Assembly (NCBI GenBank): GCA_021399435.1
Contig: JAJTUP010000021.1
Location: forward strand, 682,001 to 746,000
DNA: 64,000 nt
Source: Diaporthe sp. PMI_573
Taxonomy: Eukaryota > Ascomycota > Sordariomycetes > Diaporthales > Diaporthaceae
Direction: 5' to 3'
Position 1 is the first letter of the stretch. Each line of letters starts with the position of its first letter. The translations under genes were made by a program, and so were the position numbers. Shown in pieces: positions 47,047 through 58,816 of the stretch. The notes beneath the pieces are model-generated. The model did no database searches. It worked only from the letters and a program-made list of their open reading frames with translations, and had not been told where the DNA came from.

Positions 47047-48386
47047 TCATCGGTTCGCCTTCTCGTCCTCAATCTCCCGCCGGATTTGCTCCAGCACCTG
47101 TTCCCTTGACCTCAGATGCGTCTCCAGACCCTCAACCTGCTCCTTCACTGTCTGCAGGTCGTCCTGGATGCCTTTCAGGCTGTTACCACCGGCCCCTTTG
47201 CTTGACCCTTCCTCGAGGTCCCGCAGCTGCTTCCGTTTGTACTCCAGCAGCTGCTCTAGCTCCCTCTTCACCAACGCGGGCTTGCTCTCTCTCTTCCCGC
47301 TGGATCTTATCTCAGCCGACGACTCGACCTTCTCGATCTTGGCCTCCAGGTCCGCCAGCTGCTTCTTCAGCCTGACCTCCTCCCAGTCGTCGGTCTTCTC
47401 GGTGGAGAAGTCGGTGCCGGAGCTCTTGAACCCGCTGCGCCCCAGCCGCGTCAGGTACTGGTCGCCAAACTTGGCCTTGCGGCCCGTGGCGGTCTCGTTG
47501 TCGGCCTTAACGGCCCACCGGCTTTGCGCGGCGGTGCGCTGGTTGTCGATTTGGTAGTCGATCTGGTTGCGCTCGAAGGACGCGCGGAGGGAGGCAGGCA
47601 CCGTGCGCGGGATCCGGTAGCCCTCGTGGCGGTAGTTGAGCATGTGCAAGAAGGCTATACACGCATCTTTGTTGACGGAGGAAGCGGCGGAGGGGTTGAT
47701 TAAGTTCCAGGCGGAGCGGATGTCGGTGTCGGGGACGTCGAGGCTTTCGTAGAGGTCTTGCAAGGCGCCGACTGTTTGAGAATAAGCACATGTTAGCCCC
47801 CGTGTCCGCGCCCAGCTAACAGGGGAATGTGTCCATGGAAGCTCACAGGATATTTCCCCTCGCATGTCCCGGTTCTCTTGGTATATCTGCTCGTACTTGG
47901 ACCTGTCTGCAGGGCTAATGTACCAGTCGAAGCCGTCCTTCAGGCCCAGCTCATCCGGATCGTCGTCGACTTGCTCGAACTGGGCAGCCTTGCCTGTGAG
48001 GGCGCGGTTCGCTTGGACGAGGTGTGCTTTCGACTCCGGGACCATCCAATCTGGCAGTGTGGCGGGGACGTCCATGTATTCCTGGAAGCAACTGTTAGTA
48101 ACCCTCGGTTTGCCTCAACGTCGGCCTATCTGGAATTAAGAGTACGCACGCCATTGAGGATGTCGAATATCAGCCGCATGCCGACACAGAACTCCTCAAA
48201 GTCCAGGTTGCCATCGTTATCGACATCCGCAAGGTCCCACACCCGCTCGAGTTGGGAGTCATTGAGGCCGCTGTTCTTGAGTACGGGCGCTGCTTGCTCT
48301 CCTGTGAGGAATTGGCCGCCGCCAGTGCGTGCCGAGAAGATGTTCCAGTATGTTTCGATTTCCTGAGCTTCTATCCGGGGTGCCAT
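47047..48386 (-). CDS. END3: actin cytoskeleton-regulatory complex protein End3
   Basis: EH-domain component of the Pan1-Sla1-End3 coat complex of endocytic sites. Exons 48386-48150, 48081-47847 and 47771-47047 (minus) give 398 residues. The first EH domain (residues about 8-95) carries a canonical EF-hand loop, [14 protein letters not shown] second EH-like region follows the [12 protein letters not shown] linker and is split by intron 2 at [20 protein letters not shown]. The C-terminal third is a long charged coiled coil ([16 protein letters not shown]... to [14 protein letters not shown]), used in End3 for Pan1 binding. The ATG at 48386 begins [14 protein letters not shown], the standard start of the family, although the frame is open further upstream. 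Confidence 0.96.
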
Positions 48387-49603
48387 GATCGGGGCCCAAT
48401 CGCCGAAGCCTGTGAATAGCGCGGGGTATGTTGGTTCTGATGTCCGGCCGGAAGAGTTGTGGAGTTGCGCCAAGTATGAGTATTGGAAGTGGAAGCTGGC
48501 AAGGGGCCTGGGAAGTGTTGCAGGTATTTGATTCGATGTTGGATTGATAATGATGGCCTCTTTACAAAGTGAGGTCTGGTTAATCACAGGGCGAGGCTTC
48601 GGTTCAGGGGAGGATGATGCTATTACATTGGGCAGAGTGGACAACGACAACTGGGGCAAGCTTGGGAGCGTACCTAAAGTGGATGCAATCACTCATTGCC
48701 ATCAAGTGGGGCTGTGCACGAACAGCAGGGGCTGAAGTGGGAACTCTTCTTCGGAGCTCCTGCTCTGTCTGTCATCTTAAATGCCCACCCCGACACCAAC
48801 AAACACCCCATGCCGTCAAGGTGCTCACAGCATTGAAGATGGCCCGTATGCCGTGGTTCGCCACATTTTCCCCTGCGGTCATTTTTATTTTTATTTTTAT
48901 TTTTATTTTTATTTTTATTTTTACAAGAATATCATTTCTATCAGCAAAGGACGTTTTGCATCCCTATCTTCCTTGTGCTGCAGTGAGCATTGCTCTTGCT
49001 TCAACAATCCATAATGACGTCTCCAAGACCTCTGCCTCATCCAAACCGCCACTGGTGATTCTCCTCAGACCTTAATCCAGCCACTGCCAGACCTTCAACA
49101 TGTATCCTGATGACTCCTATCTGGATAGCTGATCCGTTCTTGTCACCGTATCTGGCCATCTGGTTTCATCCACGCAACCTCATCTGACTGTGTGACATGG
49201 GACAAGATGGGATGCGTGCGACCTTCACAATTTGAGGTAGCGTGTCCTCCGCAAGTCGATTAGCAATGAGTGTGCCATGGATCCTGGTTTTTCATCCAGA
49301 GAAAATCAGTCAACCGGGGAATTAAAGGACGCGTTTCGTCGAATTTTACAATCATGGCCTTTCCTTTGGGCTACCGAGGATGGGATGGCGAGCTCGATGA
49401 GGGCTTCTTCAAGACTTCCCCCCAGGCTCTTGAACAGAACCTGACCGGTCCATTTGTGCAGGCGTCTTCAGCCTACAACAATTACTGAACACCAAACTCG
49501 CCTCTGGAATGGACCGAGCATCTTCGCCCATCAGAAGGGTGCAAAGTCCGAAGGGGACAGTGAAAATGTCAGGAGGAATCTCCGACTGGTCTGCCCTGTT
49601 GGT
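48387..49603. other. intergenic region with ATTTTT microsatellite
   Basis: The promoter side of END3 and the 3' flank of the Zn2Cys6 gene. A hexamer array lies at 48881-48923. A short frame at 49270-49488 has no motif. Confidence 0.5.
48881..48923. repeat. (ATTTTT)n microsatellite
   Basis: Seven nearly perfect tandem copies of ATTTTT. It is a simple-sequence repeat in the gene-free stretch upstream of END3. Confidence 0.9.
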
Positions 49604-52600
49604 CTAACGCTTCTCACTGGTGTCAGCAGGCGAGTGGTTTATCTTGCGCGCCCCCGCAATCGCGGTCTGCTGGAGCTCTGGGTCAATCTGCTCACGGACC
49701 CTTGTGAACTGGGTGAACGAGACCTCGTATGACCCATCACCGCCAAATACCGGCTTGACCGAAGACTTGGAGGTTTCTGGCTGATTCTCTTGAGTCTCAC
49801 TCGCCCACTGAGTTCGCGCCAACTCCTTCCAGCTCCTTGCTTCTCTGGGGGGAGCCAGAGGACTATCGGAACTCCTCGGCTTCTTTCTGGCGGGCCGTTG
49901 GCCGAAGTTCAATGACGCATCTGCCACTCGCTTTGCTGGCAAAAGGGAATGTGTGTGTTGTTGGTGCGAAGGGGAGCCGCCGAGCACTCGCAATCCGGAC
50001 CGTATCTCGTCGCTTTGATGGTCGCGAAACACGCCAGACGGGCTGGAAGGGTGCACCGATTGTTGAGGGACCGGATAGCCAGGGCCTTCTTGCATCTTTG
50101 AGACAGGACGGTGTATAGATCGCTGCTGTGCGAACATCGCGTAAGGCGACATCAGTCCATGTCCCAGGACGAAACCTGGGTTCGCCGCCATCATGGGAGA
50201 AGGAACGCCGGTGGCTGAACTATGGGCTCCGTTATTGTGCGACGACACCGACCGCGGTCGCTGAAGCGCGGTTGGCGAGCCCAGTGAGACCTTGCCCGCC
50301 GAAAAGCCCGGTGAGTAGCCCGACATGCTACGATAATCGAGACGGCTCTGTGGCAACCTGTCTGACATACTTTCATGGCTGTAGGCGGGAGAGTCCTGCG
50401 CCGGGCTATAAGGCATGCGTAAGAAGTCCATGGACACGGTCGTGCCTGAGCCACTTGACTGTGATGTTGGCGAGATCTCTGTGACCCCAGGCTGAGCAAT
50501 CCGCGGCGCCTGCGACATTCTCTCGGTGGCCACCGGTAGCTTTTCATGCGCAGCCATCCGTGCATTCAAGGTCGAGGAAGTGCTGGTCAACTCGGCACCG
50601 CTTAGCTGATCGTTCTCTGCCGATGTCGTTTGAGGATGATGCGGTATGAGATGACCTGGAGCACCTGGCATCGGATATGCTCCCTGGGAAGGAGACGCGC
50701 GGAATCCGGCGATGGGCATGGAAATTGGTGTCATTGGCGTTCTGAGGGCAACCCTGCGTGTTGGCGAGCGTGTTTGTGAACCAATCGGGGCGAACGGTAT
50801 GTCGAGGTAGCGGGCGTCACCAGCACCGGAAAGGTAAGGAGAAAACGAGGACGGATCGAAGACACTGTGCGGCTCGCCGCGCTCTCCGACAGGGACGGGC
50901 CGAACGTTCGTCATCCCGAACCTGTCTCCTGCATGTCTCACTGCCTCAGCAGTGTTGTGTACCGGTATTCCTGCTGCAGCCCCCAAGCGTCTATCCTCGC
51001 CGGCATTCCGACAGAAGCCAGATGACTTATCCATCTCGGCAGCAGGAGCCTTCGCTGGATCCTTCTGCGCAGACGTGACCGCAACGGCGCTGCTAGCAAC
51101 GGCACTCCCGCCGGGCTGTGGGCTCGGGGTACTGGTGGCGCCAGCAACAGGCTCATTGCTCTTGGGAGCAGACTTTTCAGCCTTTTTCTTGTACGGTCCC
51201 CGCGGTCCCCTCTTAGTGGGAGTAGAAGTTGCAGGTCCTCCCTTGCTCGTGGGTTGCTTCTTGCTAGCCGGGGCATTGCCCTTCTTGGGCCGTTTCTTCT
51301 TCGGTGTGGTGTCATAGTCGCTGTCTTTTGGATCCTCCCTCTCGGGTGGGAAGCGGTCAAGATCGGAGTCATCTTCGCCAGGAGAAGCGTCTCTGGCAAT
51401 GGCTGAGTGCTTGCGCTTGACCCCGACGGCCGTGGTCGTGGAGACAGGAGCAGGAACCGCAGTGGCTTGTGCCATGGTCTCTTCAGCGTCCTGAGTGACC
51501 TTCTCGTCCGCTTTCGCCTTATCTCTGATCACTCTCACCGCCCTGTCTGGAAATTTATCCAGATCCGCCTTTGTGACCTCCTTACACTTTCTGTTTCTAG
51601 TGACGCAGTTGCTGCAGGGCCGGTCACCGTTGCAACGGGCTCTGGCCGTGAAGCAGCTAGCGCACTTCGGAAACCCTTCGATTGCAATTCCGTTCTCGGA
51701 AAATCGACCAGAGTCGGCTGCCCCTTGCGCATCGGACTGTGCGGCGCTGGCGACCGCCTCGCCCGAGGCAGGCCCGACGCTGACTCTCGCGTCTCGCATG
51801 TCGTTCTCCGCCATGCCTCCAGCGTCTTGATCCGAGGGCATCTCGACGGACTGAGATTTCGTGGTGTTCGGCGCGGCGATTGATGCATCCCGGGACTGAG
51901 CCTGCGATGTCTGGTCGCTGCCGGTAATCTGACTGCTGCTGTGTCCGAGGGAAGCAAAAGCGGGGACGGCTTTCCCCGCTGCTTGCACGATGCCTTCATG
52001 AGGCCGAAGCAAAGGTGGGAGCTGAGCGAAAGGCAGAGGGTGTGATGGCGTAATTCTCTTGCGCCTGTTAAAACCTTCGTCAATGTGGACGTGGCCAGGT
52101 TCAAGGAAGCGACGTGCGATGCCGTTGTCAAATTGACGCAGGGCCTGGGTTTGCTGCAACGGCGGATTTACCGGTTGTTTATGTCGCGCTGGGTGATGAG
52201 GAAGAGCTCCCTTGAGCCACTCGCGCTGTGCAGGGTCTTTCATGGGCCGAGGAACTGGTACTTCCCAATCCAGCTCGTTGCCCTTGTAGAGTGCCTTTTC
52301 TGTGTCCTCGGTTGAGAATATGAACTCGTTGTTCTCGTCGAAGATGCCCGGGATCTCACGGAACGAGGTTCCCCTACCAAACCATTCACCAAAGCGGTCG
52401 GCGTGCTCCTGGAGGCCGACGAATGTCAGGAAGCTGCGGCCACTGGCGATGTCTTCCCTCGAGAAGCTGTCGGTGACGAGTTCTACGAGGGGAGCTTGTT
52501 CTTCGTCCGCCAGAACGCCGGGCTGATCGGCTCCTTTCTCAGCCCCGAGCTGGCCAACTCGTTCCTCGGCTGCGACCTGGTTGTCTGCTTCAAGGAAAAG

Positions 52601-53688
52601 CTCGGTCTCGGGCTCGTGCCAAATGTCGGCAACTCCTCCGAGACTCTGTAAGTCGAATCCAACATCGAAGGTCATTTCATTAGCTCCAGCCTCGATGTGT
52701 CGGCGACCGGGCTCAAAATCTTGCATGGTGTGGCCTGCCTCAGCCTCCGGTACTAGATGGACGACTTCGTCTTGCTTACCGACGCTCTGGAGGGCACCAG
52801 GAGGGTGGGGGGTTTCGTCCTGGGATGCGCCGTTTTCCCACAGAGCCTTCTCGCGCAGGTACAGGTTGACAAAGCTGATCACCTCGGTCATGGTGAGGCC
52901 CAGCAGGTTTGCTGCTGCAGCAATTCCATCTTGGTGATCGTTGGACAGATCGCAGATGATGGCCCACTGGACGTTTTCACTGAGAGCAGACCAGTCCTGG
53001 GGCGACGCACACATTGTCAATTTATCGTCCTCAGAATCACACGTAAGACGAGCCCAGATGGCAGTGGAAGACGGGACCCGCTTGGACTTCTTACCTTGTA
53101 TTGTGAGCTCACTTGGGGATGAATCACGCGGGACACATGGCCACCGTTTGAGTGGGGCTCATCGTCGTCCTCAAAGTCGGCCAGATTATTCGCAAACGCC
53201 TCGTCAAACGCGTCTCGATGCTCGATGGAGTCGACAACGGACTGTGACAGATCAGGGCGGACTGCGGTGGATTGGCGACTTAGGTGAGCGACGGTAGGGC
53301 CAGGTGGTGGACTTGCGACCTCTACTTCCTCACGCGATTGCAATGACGGTACGATCGGCTTCCCGAACGCATCTCTTGGCTCGCCCTGCTCCTGCCACAA
53401 CTTGTACTTGGCCTCTCCAGGAGAGGGCTCGTCGAGCTCGAGCGTGTACCGCTGCACGAAGTACGCGCGGTCCATGTTGAAGACGGGGTCTGGGTGGACG
53501 AATGCGGGGCGGCCTGGGTCAGTAGGAACGAGGTCATCACGGTAACGAGCTGGGCGTTTGAGGCGGGCGGTGTTGCGAAGGTTCATCGAACTCCTGGAGG
53601 TTGTGCCTTGCTGGAGTGGTGGACCGTCATCGTCGTAGGACGAATCTGATTCCCAATCCTCGAAAGTCATTTTGAGTGGCTGCGACAT
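49604..53688 (-). CDS. large Zn2Cys6 transcription regulator
   Basis: Probable DNA-binding nuclear regulator of 1339 residues; exons 53688-53095 and 53029-49604 (minus), joined at SQYK|DDKL. The zinc cluster CASCFTARARC...C...C...C lies at about 654-680 with spacing CX2CX6CX5CX2CX6C. It is followed by basic sequence including KKKRPKKG and RGPRGPYKKK, which could serve as a nuclear signal or AT-hook-like contact. The first exon is rich in Asp/Glu/Ser, and exon 2 starts with a short helical region. The C-terminal half is Ser/Pro/Gln-rich and disordered. Most fungal Zn2Cys6 factors carry the cluster near the N-terminus and a middle homology region after it; I see neither here. Start choice is between the ATG at 53688 and one 6 codons later. 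Targets are unknown. Confidence 0.83.
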
Positions 53689-55109
53689 ACTGCCGCAACG
53701 GCGCAAGGGCAACGGGGGGCGGAGGTGGTCCTCGACGGGGTCGGGGTTTGTCGACGACGGGGACGGGGGTGGTTGACGGGGATGGTTGACGGGGGTGCAA
53801 ATAGGATGGATCAAGTTGTTGGTTTGGTACCTGGATACCTGGTCAGGCGCACGAAGCGAGATCCAAAGTGCTATGCCCAGAGGAATTACCGTGGCCGACG
53901 CGTGTCTGAGTTGGATGGATTTCGGGGTGACCATGGATCGCTGGTGTCATATCAAGCTCAGCTGGAAGAGGTCGGACTAGGACCATCCAAGATCCTTCCT
54001 TGTGAAGCAGGAAAGCTCCTCGATCCCTTCAGAGAAAGCACCAAGCACTGCAAGCAAGCAAGCTGTGTGGAATATCATGTGTTGAGTTTGGGTCATTGTC
54101 ACAGCAACCACAAGATTGTGATGCCTTGCACGTGAGCTGGGAGCTGGAGGCAAGAGAGACTACTTCACTGCTGCTGGACCTTCCGGGAAAATGACTCTCA
54201 CCCTCGAAATGGTAATTATCAGTGGTGGCCTTGTGGCACGAGAAGCTGGTCTGGGGCACCCTTTCATAGACCAGTAGACCAATGCCTTCTGCTTTTGCCT
54301 CTTCTGCCTCTTCTGCCTCTTTTGCCTCTCTGATACCTGGGCTGCCAGGCGCTGGGCATTCACCACACCGAATCTACTCAGAGATGCCTGATCAACCGGT
54401 ACTGGTGCAAGAAAAAGAAGCAGCCCTCCGCAGAACTTCCAAATGGCATTCTAAGATCTGTTGACACGAGGTGATTCCCCAAAGCCCCCCAGGATGTGGT
54501 TTCTCCTCTGTCATTTGCTACAGGCACTTCTCACACTTCCCTTCCCTTCAGCTGCTCAGAGAATACCCCATGCGCATTTCGTCTTGCATCGGGGGCCAGA
54601 AAATTACATGGTCGAGCCGGAAGAGACATGAGCTGGTATAAGTCCTCAGCATAGCAATCATTGAGGGGACGAAGAGGGGTGACCTGAAACTGTGTTGGAT
54701 TGTTCGATCCAATAGAGGCAGGTCACTCAATAGGCAGCAGCTGGCCTTGGGTTGAGCTCTATCCGTACTCGGTTTAAGTGTGTTTGACGCATGCCAGACC
54801 TATACTGCAGTCCAACACCTCCAGGTTTCTTCTTCCATGCCTTGGCAAGATCTCTCACCCAAGAACGCCCACCCTTCATGCCACGAGAATGGGGTATCAG
54901 CAAAGTTTCCGCCCAACGCCTAGCAAACGCAAAGTTCCACCAGCCCTAATCAAAATCGAAACAACGTGAACAGCCCCTGATGTTGCCTTGCCTTCCATCC
55001 GTAATCACATGGAATGTGATTTAGTCGAAGACACCTGCCATTTCTGGACCACGGAGTGCTCCAGAGCCTTGACGAAGCTGCCAAGTCGACCGGTGGCTGC
55101 CCCGCGGGC
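53689..55109. other. intergenic region
   Basis: About 1.4 kb between the Zn2Cys6 gene's start and the 3' end of the phosphatase gene. A short 9-bp tandem repeat of TTCTGCCTC type lies at about 54290-54331. No gene-like frame. Confidence 0.5.
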
Positions 55110-56123
55110 CTAATTCTGCCTGTACGGCGTGAAAGCAGCCCTGTCTTCATAGCGACCATGATCCATTAATGAGCCTTCCTCTAGATCGTCCTCATCCAGG
55201 GTATCATCGATGCATCTCTTCTTGGACGCTGGGGCTGGAACAGCCGTGCCGCCGAACACAGGAGGGGAAGCGATGGTCTGGTGGTTGCCTGCCTGCTGGG
55301 CTTCCGCTGAGACCATTCTCTGGGCCTCGAGTATGTCCCCGAACGACTGCAGTAGATGTTTCATTTCCTCGTCAAAGCTGGCGCAGAAGCGCTGGGCAGA
55401 GACGAATTGAACAGCGTTGACCATGTCTACGCCATAGATGGCCATCATATAGGCCGCTACCACGACTGCAGACCGCTCGTTGCCAGTCTCGCAGAAGACG
55501 AGCACCTTGCCCCGCCTGAAGGTGGACGTGTCAATGGCAACATTACCGGCGTCATTAACAGCCTGTAGCTGGCTCTTGTACACACGCAGGAGGTGGTCGT
55601 TGACCCCGGTGATGATGAGAGGGAAGTCGTGGATGAGCTGGTTCCAGCTGGCCACGTCGACATACTCGCACTGCAAATTAAGCTCTGCGGCGGCCTTTTC
55701 TACGGCGATGAGGCGCAGATGTGACATGGACGCATCGCGCACCGCAAGAAGCATCGTGATGCCTTGTTGCCTGAGGAAGTCATGGTCTCGAACCACGGCG
55801 AGGGGGCCGAGGTAGAGGAAGTCCACGATGGGTTGGGCCTTGCGCCGGTCCTCGTACCTCCACGTGCTCTTATAGTTTTCAGAAGCTTGCTGGACCCTCC
55901 CGCCGGTGATGACTCGCAGGTCCTCGGGGGTGAGGTTGTGAGGGTCAACGGAGGCGTATGATGGGGTCAGAGTGAGAGAGTTGTTGTTGAATTCCTTTGT
56001 CGGAGTGGGGATGTGGAGGTATGGTGGGCTTGGAGGCCGGTTGGTAAAGGAGGCCGTGCGGACGACGCCCTCAGCCAGCGAGTGCGGCTGCGGGTGTTGA
56101 GGCTGTGGCTGTGGGAGCTGCAT
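55110..56123 (-). CDS. dual-specificity phosphatase-like protein (STYX-like)
   Basis: Single-exon gene of 337 residues with a dual-specificity/tyrosine phosphatase domain (about 95-275). The domain runs VDFLYLGPLAVVRDHDFLRQQGITMLLAVRD, then EYVDVASWNQLIHDFP and a P-loop FCETGNERSA (Cys211, Arg217). It ends in helices VVAAYMMAIYG and AVQFVSAQRF. The catalytic CX5R is intact, but the residue before Cys, normally His, is Phe, and the loop is CETGNER rather than the usual CxxGxxR with small residues. It may be a weak phosphatase or a phosphate-binding pseudo-enzyme. The N-terminus is Pro/Gln-rich, and the C-terminus has an acidic patch DDTLDEDDLEEG. The ATG at 56123 is the first in frame; no intron is needed. 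Confidence 0.87.
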   Translation of the reverse strand: MQLPQPQPQHPQPHSLAEGVVRTASFTNRPPSPPYLHIPTPTKEFNNNSLTLTPSYASVDPHNLTPEDLRVITGGRVQQASENYKSTWRYEDRRKAQPIVDFLYLGPLAVVRDHDFLRQQGITMLLAVRDASMSHLRLIAVEKAAAELNLQCEYVDVASWNQLIHDFPLIITGVNDHLLRVYKSQLQAVNDAGNVAIDTSTFRRGKVLVFCETGNERSAVVVAAYMMAIYGVDMVNAVQFVSAQRFCASFDEEMKHLLQSFGDILEAQRMVSAEAQQAGNHQTIASPPVFGGTAVPAPASKKRCIDDTLDEDDLEEGSLMDHGRYEDRAAFTPYRQN

Positions 56124-57060
56124 ATCGGCAGTGCTCCCGTATGGGAGAATTTGGCCGGCCGAGGCCCAGCTGCTGAAGGAGGGGTGGTGGAATTTGAGAG
56201 GTGCGAGGCGGCGATTGTTGTGATCGACTGAAAAATCCCGACCCGGCGAGGAACGGACCAGACAATGAACGGGAGGCCTGTTCCGACCTAGCTGTTGACG
56301 GGTTTAGAAATATGCCTATTCCGTTCTGGCTGGGGGCCAGTTGCGCAGTTGTGGTGATGGTCGAGGACAAGGTGTGTGTGTCTGTGTCTTTGTCAAGTGA
56401 GCGAGGGGTCAAGTGAGGTCAAGCGCTTCAAAGAGTAATGCGAGTCGTCCTTGACTGCTAGGCACCTACCTGCCCCTGCCCGCTAATAAGTTACCTCTGG
56501 TCCACTGCCTGGCTGCTATCTAATGTGGGGCGGGAGAACAACCACCGGAAGAACAGGTCTTTTGGGGCCCTACCAGGGCCCCATGCGCAAATCCCAAGGC
56601 AGCAAGGTGCGTCTTACACTAGTGTACCTAGGTACCTACCCAGGTAGTCTTCGGCAAATCCGTGCCCGACGCGTCTCGGCCAGGCTAGCCCACGAGCCAC
56701 CTCTGATCTGCACACACCTCACTGACCCTCAGTGCATAAATCCTCTCGACCCCCCCTCCAGCCCCAGACACCCAGGCCAGCTTGTTCCTTTTCAAAAATC
56801 GATCAACTTTACGCGACCACCGCGCCCTATGCCGGGATTCTGGCCACTGCTGCCAGGACGATGGCTACGCGCGGGCGGGGTAAGAGGCCCGGTTCCGGGC
56901 AGCCTCTGGCCCAACAACTGGCTGCCCCATTGCCTTACCAGCTACCAGATTCCTGTACTTAAGATGGTCGTGGTCGCGGTTGCTCGCCCTCCTCCTCCTC
57001 ATCTCCTACTTACTACTCACTACCTCTAGCAACTATATCTACCCTACATTCAGCCCTACG
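56124..57060. other. intergenic region at the edge of the AT-rich block
   Basis: The promoter side of the phosphatase gene. Base composition stays GC-rich up to about 57.06 kb and then drops sharply. No gene-like frame. Confidence 0.5.
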
Positions 57061-57496
57061 ACCTACCCTGACTTTTCGCGCAGCCTAACCATGCTACCCC
57101 ATAAAACTGCTGCAGAGTTCTTCCGTAAGGGCAGAAAGAGGGGATCTGTGCAGAGTTAAAGGGGGATTGATGATTTTGTTACCTTTAGGACGCTGATATA
57201 ATGATCACACTAAACCTTTGTGGGGTCTAGTAGGTAACCTATAGGGTTTATATTAGCAATATGACGTAGAGGTGATACTTGACTGTTCTGTGTAAGACAC
57301 GATGATTCTTCAAGTATAATTACTAGCTGTAAGGCTATCTAATTGTTAGACTAAATACTTAGATTGACAACTAAAGAATCTATTCTATAAAAGCTATCTA
57401 CTGCGCTAATAACTATATTCTTATATATTCCAACTCTTTATTCGTCCTAGATGTTAGACCGTTTAGACTATAAGCAATTGCTGCGGTTTTACCCTA

Positions 57497-57912
57497 TAGT
57501 CAGAGTTGTGACAAAATATATACATTTTAGATATACACTTTTTTAAAACCTTAATAACTTCTTAAATAATAATTTTAAAGCTTAAGTAATATAAGAAACC
57601 CTAATTTAAATACTCTAAAGGAATTTAATATATAGTTTTTTTAGGGTTAGGGGTAAGGTAAAGAGGTTTTTACAGGGGGGTAAAAATTAAGGAAATTTGA
57701 AGAGAAATATATACAAAATATATACAAATGTTACCCCTGTCTATAGCATTACGTAATAACTCTATCCCTAAGAAAAATATATCATTAGATAGCGCTTCTT
57801 TCGAAATTTAAGATAATGTTATCTTTATAAGTATTAAAAAATCCTAATATATTTTAAAACGTGTTTAAAAAGTTGTATATATTTTGTATATATCGTGTCA
57901 ATACTCTGCCTA
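57497..57912. mobile_element. degenerate TIR element (MITE-like, possible Tc1/mariner relative)
   Basis: The ends form an imperfect inverted repeat. The left end reads TAGTCAGAGTTGTGACA followed by ATATATACA after two bases; the reverse complement of the right end reads TAGGCAGAGTATTGACA followed by ATATATACA after two bases. TA dinucleotides flank both ends (57495-57496 and 57913-57914), matching a TA target duplication. At about 416 bp with no coding capacity it would be a non-autonomous, mutated copy. The family is inferred only from the ends. Confidence 0.5.
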
Positions 57913-58090
57913 TAGTTAATAGGACTGTCGGCGGTTCTGTTGGTTTACTCCTATAGGTAGGTTTGAAGACTCTAATTCTGGTCATGGCGTATCTTGTAAC
58001 TCTACTTTAGTGTTGCTTTTTTGACATTATAGCGTCTGTCTGATACTGTCTTAATAATTTTCCTAGTGTCAATAGGTTAGTTTATAATAT

Positions 58091-58610
58091 TGTTAAACGG
58101 AAACGCTCATTTAGGTGTGGGCGCTGCACGTAGGGAGTTACCCTAGACTTCACGGAAGGAGTTACCCTAGACTTTTTGCTAGTGGCGTGCGCGCTGGCAG
58201 ATGAGTTTGGTGGCCGTGAGCCGATTTTTTGGGCTGTTTTAAGACCCTAACTTCGAACCTCTGCATTCCCCTTATTTCTTACCCAAAAAGCATGTAACCT
58301 AGTTTGTTAGATAGCCTGATTTCTGAAGTTTATCTGTATTTAGTTTGGTTACTGTCAGGGTTAGGGTTGGCTGGCTGTTTGAAGCCAAAGATGGTGGGTC
58401 TGAGGGCCGAATTTTCCGGCCCCTCCATTCCTGCACCAGAGCCAACCGCAGCGTGCCCAGGGTTGAGGTCATGTCGGAGGGACTGTGAGGAGGGCTGACA
58501 GAAGCCCACTCAAATTCAATGCAAAGTTGTCCAAACCATTCTCAAGATTCTAACAAGACCTCAGTGTACCCTACTGCTACCTGACTCCCATTTGATCCAC
58601 CAACCTTTAG
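58091..58610. repeat. direct repeat, copy 1
   Basis: About 520 bp, starting TGTTAAACGG and ending AACCTTTAG. It recurs at 59301 with high identity. It contains an internal ~24-bp tandem duplication (GGAGTTACCCTAGACTT twice) and a short TTAGGGTT-containing segment. The differences from copy 2 are mostly C/T and G/A transitions. A 64-codon frame is present in both copies, but it begins with TTG and is not considered a gene. Confidence 0.88.
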
Positions 58611-58816
58611 AAATATTATCTCTCTTCTTGTATTTTTTGTCTTTAAAAATACTTTTATAAGCTTCTTGTATATTATTTGTATGTTTATTTATGCCTTCTT
58701 GATTTGTTATATTTAGTAGAGTTAAGAACTCTTGGGTTTTAAAATTGTTTTGTTTTTATAAGAAGACTGAGTAGTCTTATGTCTTTTATTTTGCTGCCCT
58801 GTCTTGCTGCTTTAAG

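Noticed and set aside
58251..58260. TTCGAACC, resembling the complement of a tRNA B-box, present in both direct repeats
   Set aside because: No cloverleaf can be formed around it, and it lies in degenerate repeat DNA.
58367..58378. TTAGGGTT-containing stretch, suggestive of telomere repeats
   Set aside because: Fewer than two perfect units and embedded in a dispersed repeat; no telomeric array.
58304..58498. 64-codon frame in repeat copy 1, matched at 59526-59720 in copy 2
   Set aside because: It begins with TTG, not ATG. Similarity between copies reflects DNA repeat identity, not selection on a protein.
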